From the NCBI GenBank assembly GCA_964342465.1, contig CAYFFQ010000027.1:1-18794 (forward strand): DNA of 18,794 nucleotides, given 5' to 3'. The stretch is from MGIIb-Q1 sp964342465 (lineage in GTDB: Archaea; Thermoplasmatota; Poseidoniia; Poseidoniales; Thalassarchaeaceae). Positions 1 through 7,636 of the stretch are shown here, piece after piece (positions within the stretch are counted from its first letter, which is position 1; every line of letters starts with the position of its first letter). Under the pieces are notes generated by a model. That model did not search any database. It was not told where the DNA came from and saw only the letters and a list, made by a program, of their open reading frames with translations. The translations under genes and the position numbers were made by a program.

Positions 1-74
1 GACCGTTGGCGCGATGGTTCAGAACTGGACTGAGCGAAATACAACGATGAAAAGTCGAAGCGAGGGAAGTTCTG
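1..74 (+). repeat. Inverted-arm repeat, copy 1 (left part)
   Basis: The 74 bases are identical to bases 184-257. The left arm starts with gttggcgc at 5-12. A matching right arm, gaaccaagcgccaac, lies at about 148-162, so the complete copy may span 5-162 with extra sequence in the middle. Confidence 0.85.
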
Positions 75-183
75 GAACGATGTGTAAGCCCTGCTCCCTG
101 CATCAAAATACAACATGATGACATCCGATTTAATCCGAGCAGGATTTGAACCAAGCGCCAACTGAACGATGTGAAAGCATCAC

Positions 184-271
184 GACCGTTGGCGCGATGG
201 TTCAGAACTGGACTGAGCGAAATACAACGATGAAAAGTCGAAGCGAGGGAAGTTCTGAGCCCAGCGCCAAC
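184..271 (+). repeat. Inverted-arm repeat, copy 2 (complete, about 88 bases)
   Basis: Bases 184-257 repeat bases 1-74 exactly. The copy has near-palindromic ends: the left arm at 188-208 (gttggcgc, gatg, gttcagaac) is closely complementary to the right arm at 252-271 (gttctgagcccagcgccaac). The enclosed core contains cgatgaaaagtcgaagcg. No transposase is present. The size and the terminal inverted arms suggest a small non-autonomous mobile or REP-like intergenic element. Confidence 0.8.
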
Positions 272-293
272 TGAACAAATAGAAATCAGAAAT

Positions 294-360
294 GACCGTT
301 GGCGCGATGGTTCAGAACTGGACTGAGCGAAATTCAACGCTGATTCATCGAAACCCATCG
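294..360 (+). repeat. Inverted-arm repeat, copy 3 (diverged 3' half)
   Basis: Bases 294-333 are identical to the first 40 bases of copies 1 and 2. After that the match decays (tcaacgctgattcatcg versus acaacgatgaaaagtcg), and no clear right arm follows. The gttggcgc at 298-305 is also the complement of gcgccaac at 264-271, so neighbouring copies could pair with each other. Confidence 0.75.
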
Positions 361-600
361 TTGACCCCTCAAAGGTGCTGGAACAGAATATAACCCTCAC
401 CACCTCCGCAATAGAGTGGATTCTCTCAATGAATCCAACCCAGACATAAAACCCTCAAATGCACCGATTAACCTCTCTCGGCAAATCAAATCGGAATGAG
501 AATATGCAATAGAAAAATCATTTTTTCAATATGGAAATTGATTACTCGCATCCCCCCAGCAATCAGACAGATTCAAACAGGTGTCGTATGAGGTGGCGTC

Positions 601-3348
601 ATGCGCAAGCGTGAAGGTGAGTCGGAAGGCTTCATCTTCCTCGAGGACGACGACCCACAATCCCCCATCAAAGACGGAAAGGAATCTTCCACACCCACCG
701 ATTCAATTGCCACAGAGATGCGAGGCGAAGGAGAGGCTTTGGGCGACCTCGCCACGGATTCTCCTACGACTTTCTCTTCACCATCGGAAGTGGACAGCAC
801 CACACGAACCGGCAAAACCGCAGATGGAGGTGACTCATCCCCTATCTACGATGCTCGACTAATTATCGATGGGGTCCACTCCTTTGAATGGCCTCTGAGG
901 GGAATGGATTGCCCGGACTGTGCGATGAAGGCGACCTCGGCGACGAGAAGAAATCCCGCTGTCACTTCGTGTGATATCAATCTCGCTGAGGGTGTAGTAA
1001 AGGTAGGAATTGACCTCGGCAAAGGTGAACTCTCCAAAGCAAATCGCATCCTGCTTTCTCTCGGCCACGACCCCGATATAGAATGGTTGAGGCTCGTCGG
1101 TGTCTCCAGTGAGAAGTTGATGCAGACAAAACGATGCGACAGGACGGAACTGCGACGACGCTTCATGTCCATCCCCGGAATCTTGGATGTCAAATTCGAC
1201 CAAACCAACATCCTGTTCCAGAGACCACCGTTCATGCCCGCTGACATGCTTACCCACCACATTGACGCGGTGGAGGCCCTCATCGGCCGCAACATGAAGA
1301 CCGAAGTGGGGATTGCCCCCGGCCTCTCACATGAACATCAGCGGCTCTTGGGCGCATCCCTCGCCCTTTTTCTCCTGCCTGTCGTCATCGCGGCTGACAC
1401 AATGGGCGCCCCCTTTCTCATTCTGACCGCCCTTGGATTTTCAGGCACATTTGTAGGGGGTATGCGAATGTTCCGCGAAGCTCTTGCCGGCATCAGGAAC
1501 AGAGTCCTCGGATTCCAAGTTCTAACCACTCTCGCAGTCATCGGAGCAGCACTTCTCGGCCATTGGGCAGAGGCGTTGATGGTGGTTCTTCTCGAATCCG
1601 TCAGTGGTCACCTCGAATCATCGGCTCTTCTCAAGGCACGCTCGGCGATGCAGGGTGGTCTTGACAGGTTGCCTCGAACCGCTCGTCTTCTTCCCTCTGA
1701 TGCCCCAAGCCTAGGCATTGTATCTTCAACCACCTTCTCCTCGGGACTCACGCCCCTCTCCTCCCTTGAACCGACCCGCCCCGAGGCCGAGCAGGTGCCG
1801 ATTGACCTCGTAAACGTGGGTGAGAGAGTGGAGGTTCGAAGCGGCGAGTTGCTCCCTGTTGATGGGGTGATAGTGGAGGGAATCGGCCAGATTGACCGCG
1901 CTCCCCTCACCGGAGAGAGTCGTCCCGTGCGAGTGGCGGAGGGTGATTCGGTGGAGGCCGGACTTGTATTGCTGCGGGGCCCCGTAGTGCTAGAGGTCAA
2001 AGCGGTTGGAGATGACACCCGATTGTCAAATCTGGTTGACAGGGTGCACACATATCGCGACATTCCTCCTCGTATCCAGTCCTCCGTCGAAGTGTTCACC
2101 AGATTCTGGGTTCCACTCGTCATCTTCGGGGGGGTTTTGGTATCTCTGCTTACCGGCGAGTGGATGATGATGTTGCTCCTTTGGGTGGTGGCTTGCCCCT
2201 GTGCCTTGCTGCTCGCCGCCCCCATTCCCCATGCGACTGCGTTGGCCAATGCAGCCCATCACGGGATAGTCGCTCGCGGAGGAGATGTGCTGGAGAGAGC
2301 CGCCCGTTGTGACCTCGCCCTTGTTGACAAGACCGGTACGCTGACCAGTGGGCGGCCGCTGCTGAACCACATTCTCGTCGCTGAAGGCGTTGATGTTGGA
2401 GAGGCGCTCGCTCTCGCCGCCGGTTTGGAAGCGAGGAGCAATCACCCCTATGCGGCGACTATTCTAGCGGCCGCAGATAAGGAAGCAATCGAGATTGCGC
2501 AGATAACTTCGCATCTAGATGAGGAGGCGGGAATCAGCGGGAGATATGGCAGAAGCAAGGTTCGGCTCGGCTCACTGAGTTGGTTGTCAGCCAGTGGTGT
2601 CGAGATTCCAACAGTGTTGGAACGAGGGGCGATGGATGCTCAGAATTCAGGCCTCGGGGTTGCCATGCTCTCGCAGAGCAAAACCGCCATCGCCCTCTTC
2701 ACCTTCAACAACGACGACCTCAGGGATGGTGCGAAGGAGATGGTCGCCGAGTTGGCGGAATTGGGTATTGCCGTCGAACTGCTCTCGGGAGATTCACAGT
2801 CAGCGGTGGAGACTTTGGGTAGAAGATTGGGCGTCGCCCCCCGCTACTGCCGCGGCGACATCGACCCCGAGGGCAAGGCCATCTGGGTGCGCCGCCGCTC
2901 CGCGGCTCTCTGCACGATGATGGCGGGGGACGGTTTCAACGATGCCGCCGCCCTCGCCGCTGCTGATGTCGGCATCGCCGTAGGCAGCGGCGAAAGCGTC
3001 AACCTCGAAGCAGCGGATGTTCTCATTCCGAGTCAAGACCCTCGCATAATAACCCGACTTGTTCGCCTCTCGCGGAAGACACGAAGAATAGTCAACCTGA
3101 ATCTCTCAATTTCCCTACTGGTCACCGTTCTGTTGGTCATATCAGTCGTTGATGGATGGCATCAGAGTCTCGCCCTCGGTGTTTTCATCCATGAAGCAAG
3201 TGCAATTCTCACACTGGTCAATGGGATTTGGTTGGCTGACGCCGGAATCAGCAGGTTCGGCTTGCTCTCTTCACTGTTCAAGGACCTCGCTTCGGAAGTC
3301 GGCGCCGCATGGAGGGAACTACACACCCTCATGTTCACCAAATCGTGA
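601..3348 (+). CDS. Heavy-metal-translocating P1B-type ATPase (CPC type)
   Basis: A membrane pump expected to export soft or transition metal ions using ATP. The 915-residue product has an acidic, probably disordered extension (1-90), a heavy-metal-associated domain with GMDCPDC at 101-107, and two hydrophobic hairpins (about 249-290 and 304-335). It also has TGES at 437-440, the metal-site CPC at 532-534, the phosphorylated DKTGT at 576-580, an N-domain HP pair at 615-616 and the hinge GDGFND at 776-781. The last membrane segment carries HEAS at 864-867. CPC with a GMDCxxC domain suggests a Zn/Cd/Pb-type or Cu-type pump, whereas a HE(G/A)S-type last helix is better known from other P1B groups, so substrate cannot be fixed. 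Compared with relatives it has an extra Ser/Pro-rich loop at about 362-398, and Ala replaces the usual Pro after GDGxNDA. The start has gaggtg at 590-595. The next gene encodes a winged-helix regulator. Confidence 0.93.
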   Translation: MRKREGESEGFIFLEDDDPQSPIKDGKESSTPTDSIATEMRGEGEALGDLATDSPTTFSSPSEVDSTTRTGKTADGGDSSPIYDARLIIDGVHSFEWPLRGMDCPDCAMKATSATRRNPAVTSCDINLAEGVVKVGIDLGKGELSKANRILLSLGHDPDIEWLRLVGVSSEKLMQTKRCDRTELRRRFMSIPGILDVKFDQTNILFQRPPFMPADMLTHHIDAVEALIGRNMKTEVGIAPGLSHEHQRLLGASLALFLLPVVIAADTMGAPFLILTALGFSGTFVGGMRMFREALAGIRNRVLGFQVLTTLAVIGAALLGHWAEALMVVLLESVSGHLESSALLKARSAMQGGLDRLPRTARLLPSDAPSLGIVSSTTFSSGLTPLSSLEPTRPEAEQVPIDLVNVGERVEVRSGELLPVDGVIVEGIGQIDRAPLTGESRPVRVAEGDSVEAGLVLLRGPVVLEVKAVGDDTRLSNLVDRVHTYRDIPPRIQSSVEVFTRFWVPLVIFGGVLVSLLTGEWMMMLLLWVVACPCALLLAAPIPHATALANAAHHGIVARGGDVLERAARCDLALVDKTGTLTSGRPLLNHILVAEGVDVGEALALAAGLEARSNHPYAATILAAADKEAIEIAQITSHLDEEAGISGRYGRSKVRLGSLSWLSASGVEIPTVLERGAMDAQNSGLGVAMLSQSKTAIALFTFNNDDLRDGAKEMVAELAELGIAVELLSGDSQSAVETLGRRLGVAPRYCRGDIDPEGKAIWVRRRSAALCTMMAGDGFNDAAALAAADVGIAVGSGESVNLEAADVLIPSQDPRIITRLVRLSRKTRRIVNLNLSISLLVTVLLVISVVDGWHQSLALGVFIHEASAILTLVNGIWLADAGISRFGLLSSLFKDLASEVGAAWRELHTLMFTKS

Positions 3349-3884
3349 ATTGTGCAACTTGTTATAGGGAAGGCCCCACCCTTGTGATTCAGGAGGAGGG
3401 GTTGGGTTTGTCGAAGATTCGTGGAGACCCAATCACAGTCGCTCTCGCACATGAGACTAGAAGGGGAATCGTGGAGGTACTTCAGACGAAGGACGAGATG
3501 TCCACCGTGCAGATTCAGGAGGCAATCGATGTCACTCGTTACCACCTCTACCATCACCTCAAGCAACTCGTGGCGGTGGGGGTGGTCGAGAATCACCGTG
3601 ATGAAGGGAGGGCGCGATGGTGGCGCATCACAGGCGCAGTCGCCCTTGACTCGCCGGCCCAATCAGGGGGCGCTTCCATGCCGGCGGGTCTGCCTGATGA
3701 GGTGACTGAACTGATTCGACGAGGTGCGGAAGTGCATTGGCTGGAGGTCGGCGGAACCGCAAGGGATTCCGTCGCCGCCAAGAAGATGCTGGAGGACGCC
3801 GCCGCAGATTGGAACATCGAGTTGAACCTGCCGTTCACCTTCACTCCCGGCGGAATACTCATCATCGGTAAACCGCGCAATTGA
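3309..3884 (+). CDS. ArsR-like winged-helix transcriptional regulator
   Basis: A DNA-binding regulator, probably of the adjacent metal pump or of itself (inferred from position). Residues about 41-107 of the longest form show an ArsR-type winged helix: ALAHETRRGIVEVLQ, a recognition helix around VTRYHLYHHLKQL, and a wing with RARWWRI. The C-terminal 75 residues are unassigned. The start is uncertain. The ATG at 3309 overlaps the ATPase gene by 40 bases and would add a CATC motif (residues 15-18). A GTG at 3384 and a TTG at 3408 are alternatives. The TTG has the best ribosome site, aggaggagg at 3391-3399, and would give a 158-residue protein without overlap. A TATA-like ttatag at 3362-3367 could serve the shorter form. 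No metal-ligand cluster is obvious in the domain itself. Confidence 0.8.
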   Translation: MEGTTHPHVHQIVNCATCYREGPTLVIQEEGLGLSKIRGDPITVALAHETRRGIVEVLQTKDEMSTVQIQEAIDVTRYHLYHHLKQLVAVGVVENHRDEGRARWWRITGAVALDSPAQSGGASMPAGLPDEVTELIRRGAEVHWLEVGGTARDSVAAKKMLEDAAADWNIELNLPFTFTPGGILIIGKPRN

Positions 3885-3893
3885 GGTTGTAAT

Positions 3894-4319
3894 ATGAGTG
3901 ACGAGGAGGGTGGTGTCGAGGTGGAAGAAGAGGCCCCCGCAGTAGTCCAGTCATCCTTCGCCCCACCTCTGGTGAACTGCCCGTCCTGCAAAGGGATGCT
4001 GCCTCTCGGACTCGGTGAGAAGAAATGCTCTCTGTGCGGAGCCGTTTCGCGGGTCGAACACGAGCCTACCCGCAAGGAGTGGAGGGAGGAAAAGGTCGCC
4101 TGTCCCGCCTGTTCCAAAGTGCTGGTTTGTGGTGTGGATGAGAGACCAGCCAAGATAGCCTGCGGGTCTTGTTCCACCATCGTCAACATCGAGGCAAAGG
4201 TTCTCAAGGTCGAAATAACCTGTCCTGCCTGTGAGCGCCGATTACGTCTCCGCCCCCGACCCGGCGCGAGACAGGTCACATGTCCGGCATGTGACGACGA
4301 GTTCAAAGTCACTTTCTGA
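3894..4319 (+). CDS. Protein with three CxxC zinc ribbons
   Basis: A 141-residue protein of unknown function. After an acidic N-terminus (1-25) there are three consecutive zinc-ribbon-like modules, each with two CxxC knuckles: C29/C32 with C45/C48, C70/C73 with C90/C93, and C110/C113 with C130/C133. Four of the six knuckles are CPxC. Such rubredoxin-like knuckles usually bind one zinc each and mediate protein or nucleic-acid contacts. The start ATG has gaggt at 3883-3887, overlapping the stop of the regulator gene, so the genes are probably co-transcribed. The end overlaps the longest reading frame of the following coiled-coil gene, though that gene's real start is probably downstream. Confidence 0.85.
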   Translation: MSDEEGGVEVEEEAPAVVQSSFAPPLVNCPSCKGMLPLGLGEKKCSLCGAVSRVEHEPTRKEWREEKVACPACSKVLVCGVDERPAKIACGSCSTIVNIEAKVLKVEITCPACERRLRLRPRPGARQVTCPACDDEFKVTF

Positions 4320-4515
4320 CGGTGATGAAAGTTCCATCTCATCACTGGCGGATTCTCCAACCGGCGATTCGTCCAGCGTCGAAGAAAGCCCATCTTGGGG
4401 GCGGACACTGGGCGAAGGGAATCCTCATGTTCGATTATCAATGAAAGGGTGCGATAATGACTCCTCGGCGGATAATCCGACCCTGCGCACTCAAATAGGA
4501 AGAGAGGTGCACGCA

Positions 4516-7272
4516 TTGACAAGGAGCGTTGGGCTCCTAGGGATGGGACCCGTGTCTGATACAGAAGCGAAGTTGGCAGAACTGAAGAATCAGGTCGTTG
4601 CTGCCGGCACCACATCTTTGGCTGAGTTGAGGGAGCAGGTGACTGGTGCCGGCTCGCCCTCAGCAGGCCGAGCCGGCGAGGTATCGGCCAATCTCACCAG
4701 AGAGTCCAATCTGCGTAATAGCATACACCGAGAGCGCCGTCTGCGGCTGAAGGAACAGTCCGAAAGGCTAAGCGGAGCGAAAGGGGCGATGACCCGCGCC
4801 ATGCAGATGGAGCACGATACTGTTCTATCCAGCCTTGAAGCAGAGATGCGAGGTGAAATGGAGTCAGAACTCTCTCGTCTTGAGAAGGAGGCTCTGAGCA
4901 GGGAAGAGGAGATTCTCCGCGAAGAGATGGAGATGCGCCTCGAGCGAGAGGAGATGGCCCTGAAGGAACAACTCGAAGTCGAGAGAGAGCGTCGCCTCGC
5001 TGCCACACGTGACCAGGTGAGAACAGAGTTGGGCGACGAGATGAACAAGGAGTTCGACCGTCGCAGAGCCTTTCTTCAGGAAAAACTCGAGATAGAGGCG
5101 GCGCAGGCGATTCAGGAGCAGCAGTCAGCACTGGAATCGGAACTCCGAGAGGAGATGGAGAGCCAACTAAAGAGCGAGGAGCAGCGACAGGTCGAAACCA
5201 TCGGGGCGGAGCAGCAGGCTCGACTGGCAGAGAGAGAGATTCAACTTCGAGATGGCATCCGACGCAGACTGGAAGGGCAACTTCGCAGTCGCCTCAAGTC
5301 TAGAGAAGCGAGACTGCGCAGCGAGTATGAACACCGCGCCCACCGCATGGAGGAGGAGATCGCTAGAGACCTGCAAACTGAATTGGAGCAGAGACTCGGC
5401 CATGAGACGGAACAACTTGAGACAAGAATGCAGCAGGACCTCGAACTGGCGATTGCCCGAAAGCGAGATGAGGTGAGGAACTCAATCCTTGAGGAACTTC
5501 AGAAGCAGTATGGAGAGCGTATTGCCGAACGAAAGCGGAGGCTGCGCGAGCGGTACGACCTCACTTTCAGCCAGTCGGTAGATGAAATCGAACAGGCCCT
5601 CAACATCGAACTCGAAGAGGTTCTCTCAGAACGGATGGATGGTGAGTTCGAGGGTTACAAGCGAGCTCGTGAATCGGAGATCACCAGCCGTCTCTCTAGG
5701 TTCCGCCACGACCGAGAAATTGAACTCCGACAACAACTCACCTCCTCATTTGAAGCGAGGAAACAGGAGTGGATTGACCAACTCGAACAGGAGTTCCGAG
5801 CCAAGGAGTCGGCGGTGCAGCGACAGATAATGGCCGAAATTGACGCCCGTGTACGGAACGAGAAGATTTCTCAGGAGACCTCTCTTGACCTATTAAAACA
5901 GGAGACCGCCATGGAATTGGAGGTTGAGATGGAGAGCCGCCTCAAGGAGTTCCGTAAGCGCAAGGAGCAGGAGGTCGTCGACCAGTTGGAGCGACAACTC
6001 GCCAAGCGGGAGGAGATAATGCGCAACAAGGCGCTCATCGAAGTGCGCCGGCGCGAAGCGGAGATCCGCGCCGAGATTGAGGCCCAACTCTCAGTCAAGC
6101 GTGCGGAGATACGCGAGCGTCTTGCAACTTTGGAACAGCGCTCCGGGGAATTCAAACAGATGGCCGAGGACAAGATTCGCGGGCAGTTGGAGAGAAATCT
6201 GGTATCGGACGGAGACCTTGAGCAGGAAGTACGGTTGAAGCAGTTGGAAGAGGAGGTCGACAATCTCGAGAAGCAGGACAGTGTCCTCGCCCGCCGAGAG
6301 AACTGGATGACGGCCCTCAAAGGTGCCTCTGCTCAGACTCCAGAGGGAGCGGCCCGAGGCGGACCCGCCGCTGGCTTGAGAGCTGGCAGCAGACTCGGCC
6401 AACCGAGTTCATCCCGCCTCGGTGACAAATCAGCCCCTCAGTTCGCCCGTCCACCTCCCGGACCGGCGCGCCCTGGCAGACTCGGTCCAGCCAGAGCACC
6501 AATCGGGCAGACGCCATCTTCACCCTCCCTCGGAGACGCTCCGACACCCATCAGCCAGCCTACACCACAACCGTCAACCAGCCTTCCACAGCCGCAACAG
6601 GGCAAGACTATGGCCGAAAGGCTGGCTCCGGCCAGACCACCCATTCGACTCAGCGATGAAGACTCCGTGGAGACCGCCAAATCACTCAGCGATATTGCTG
6701 GAGAAATTGCGCCAGCGACACCGCAATCGGAAGAGGAAGCGATGTTCGCCAAGGCGGCGAGAGTGTTCCCCGCACTTGAGCCAGAGATTGAAGATGACTG
6801 GGACGAAGAGGTGGACCCATCCGACTTCGCACAGTTCTCACCCGACATTCGTCGTCCCGTAAAACCACTGCAACGGAGCCTGCTCGGTGGCGAAACACTC
6901 GTCCGAGATGAACCGGAGGGAGGACCTCCACTCATGGAGCACGATGGTGAGGAGGAAGAGACCCTGAGCCGAAGAGGGCCCCCCGGCGGTGGCCGCCTCA
7001 TCCGTGATGCCCCAGAGATGGATGGACCAGCACATGAAAGAACCCAACTAGAAGATGAACTCGAAGCGGAAGAAGTCCACATCCTGAAACCGGTCCGCCG
7101 CCCAGTTCTACAGCCGAAAGCGGCCGCAGAGGCGGCCCTGCAGCCGGTGAAGACATCGGTGCTGACCCCTGTGGGCGAGAGAGTGGAGAAGAAGGTGGTC
7201 AGGATGGCTACATTGACTCCGGTCACCTCAACAGATACTGCGGTTCAGTCAATGGACGAAGAAGAGGAATGA
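4516..7272 (+). CDS. Long charged coiled-coil protein with proline-rich tail
   Basis: I do not recognise a family. The open frame runs from a GTG at 4231, but that would overlap the previous gene by 89 bases. The TTG at 4516 has gagaggtg at 4502-4509 and is chosen here; the ATG at 4441 and the GTG at 4552 (giving MSDTEAKLAEL) are alternatives. From about 4690 to 6320 the protein is an almost unbroken Glu/Arg/Gln/Leu-rich coiled coil, more than 500 residues long. From 6320 to the end it is Pro/Gly/Ala/Ser-rich and acidic, finishing with a repeated LxPV-type motif (LKPVRRPVLQP, LQPVKTSVLTPV, LTPV). There is no signal peptide or membrane helix, so it is expected to be cytoplasmic: a scaffold, cytoskeletal or nucleoid protein would fit, but nothing here proves it. 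It follows the zinc-ribbon gene closely, which suggests a joint role. Confidence 0.85.
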   Translation: MTRSVGLLGMGPVSDTEAKLAELKNQVVAAGTTSLAELREQVTGAGSPSAGRAGEVSANLTRESNLRNSIHRERRLRLKEQSERLSGAKGAMTRAMQMEHDTVLSSLEAEMRGEMESELSRLEKEALSREEEILREEMEMRLEREEMALKEQLEVERERRLAATRDQVRTELGDEMNKEFDRRRAFLQEKLEIEAAQAIQEQQSALESELREEMESQLKSEEQRQVETIGAEQQARLAEREIQLRDGIRRRLEGQLRSRLKSREARLRSEYEHRAHRMEEEIARDLQTELEQRLGHETEQLETRMQQDLELAIARKRDEVRNSILEELQKQYGERIAERKRRLRERYDLTFSQSVDEIEQALNIELEEVLSERMDGEFEGYKRARESEITSRLSRFRHDREIELRQQLTSSFEARKQEWIDQLEQEFRAKESAVQRQIMAEIDARVRNEKISQETSLDLLKQETAMELEVEMESRLKEFRKRKEQEVVDQLERQLAKREEIMRNKALIEVRRREAEIRAEIEAQLSVKRAEIRERLATLEQRSGEFKQMAEDKIRGQLERNLVSDGDLEQEVRLKQLEEEVDNLEKQDSVLARRENWMTALKGASAQTPEGAARGGPAAGLRAGSRLGQPSSSRLGDKSAPQFARPPPGPARPGRLGPARAPIGQTPSSPSLGDAPTPISQPTPQPSTSLPQPQQGKTMAERLAPARPPIRLSDEDSVETAKSLSDIAGEIAPATPQSEEEAMFAKAARVFPALEPEIEDDWDEEVDPSDFAQFSPDIRRPVKPLQRSLLGGETLVRDEPEGGPPLMEHDGEEEETLSRRGPPGGGRLIRDAPEMDGPAHERTQLEDELEAEEVHILKPVRRPVLQPKAAAEAALQPVKTSVLTPVGERVEKKVVRMATLTPVTSTDTAVQSMDEEEE

Positions 7273-7636
7273 GCTCACGCTCCCCAAGCACACGCACTGG
7301 GTCACTATCTCCATTCCACTTGAAGCCCTTTCACGCCCCCACGCACACGCCCCCCACCAAACGCTCATGCTAGCCGGAGTCCACCCACGCACGCACACGC
7401 CCCCGGCACCTTTCCGGTTTTCTGCTCGACGGGAACTCATGCTCCCCACGCACGCGCCCCCCAGAGGACCGGCCGCCTCCCACTCACGGCCACCATGCTC
7501 CCCACGCACACGCCCCCACGCTCATGCTAGCCGAAGTCAATCCTCGGCCGAAGTGGCCGCAGCGACTCATAGAGGCCCTCATCCCTTCAAATCGGGCAAT
7601 CGTCGCATTGAAAGGTGAACCTCTCTTCAAAGCACC
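7273..7636. repeat. C-rich imperfect repeat spacer
   Basis: No gene is supported. The spacer contains about five imperfect copies of a C-rich unit (core acgcacacgccccc) at about 7282-7300, 7336-7356, 7384-7404, 7444-7462 and 7500-7517. A second direct repeat, acgctcatgctagccg plus agtc, occurs at 7361-7381 and 7518-7538 with one mismatch. catgctccccacgcac recurs at 7438 and 7494. The minus strand therefore has several runs of five or six G. A small plus-strand open frame across it (7367-7618) has the composition of the repeat and is not taken as a gene. Confidence 0.75.

Larger units (their letters stand above)
1..600. other. Gene-free region with dispersed repeats and leader of the P-type ATPase gene
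   Basis: I see no credible coding sequence here. Bases 1-340 are taken up by three copies of a repeat family (annotated separately). Bases 480-545 are A/T-rich and hold a small hairpin, with gaaaaa at 512-517 pairing with tttttc at 522-527; it could end transcription or simply be part of a promoter region. An A/T-rich stretch around 527-540 is a possible TATA region for the ATPase gene. A Shine-Dalgarno sequence, gaggtg at 590-595, lies 5 bases before the ATG at 601. No tRNA or rRNA signature was found. Confidence 0.7.

Noticed and set aside
1..360. CRISPR array
   Set aside because: The repeats are too long (40-74 identical bases), the spacings (183 and 110) are irregular, and no cas gene is present.
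4231..4515. Upstream extension of the coiled-coil gene from GTG 4231
   Set aside because: It would overlap the zinc-ribbon gene by 89 bases with no ribosome site; later starts are better supported.
3593..4615. Long minus-strand open frame (340 codons)
   Set aside because: It lies antisense to the regulator and zinc-ribbon genes, has Ser/Pro/Arg-rich low-complexity content and no domain; it is a shadow of real genes.
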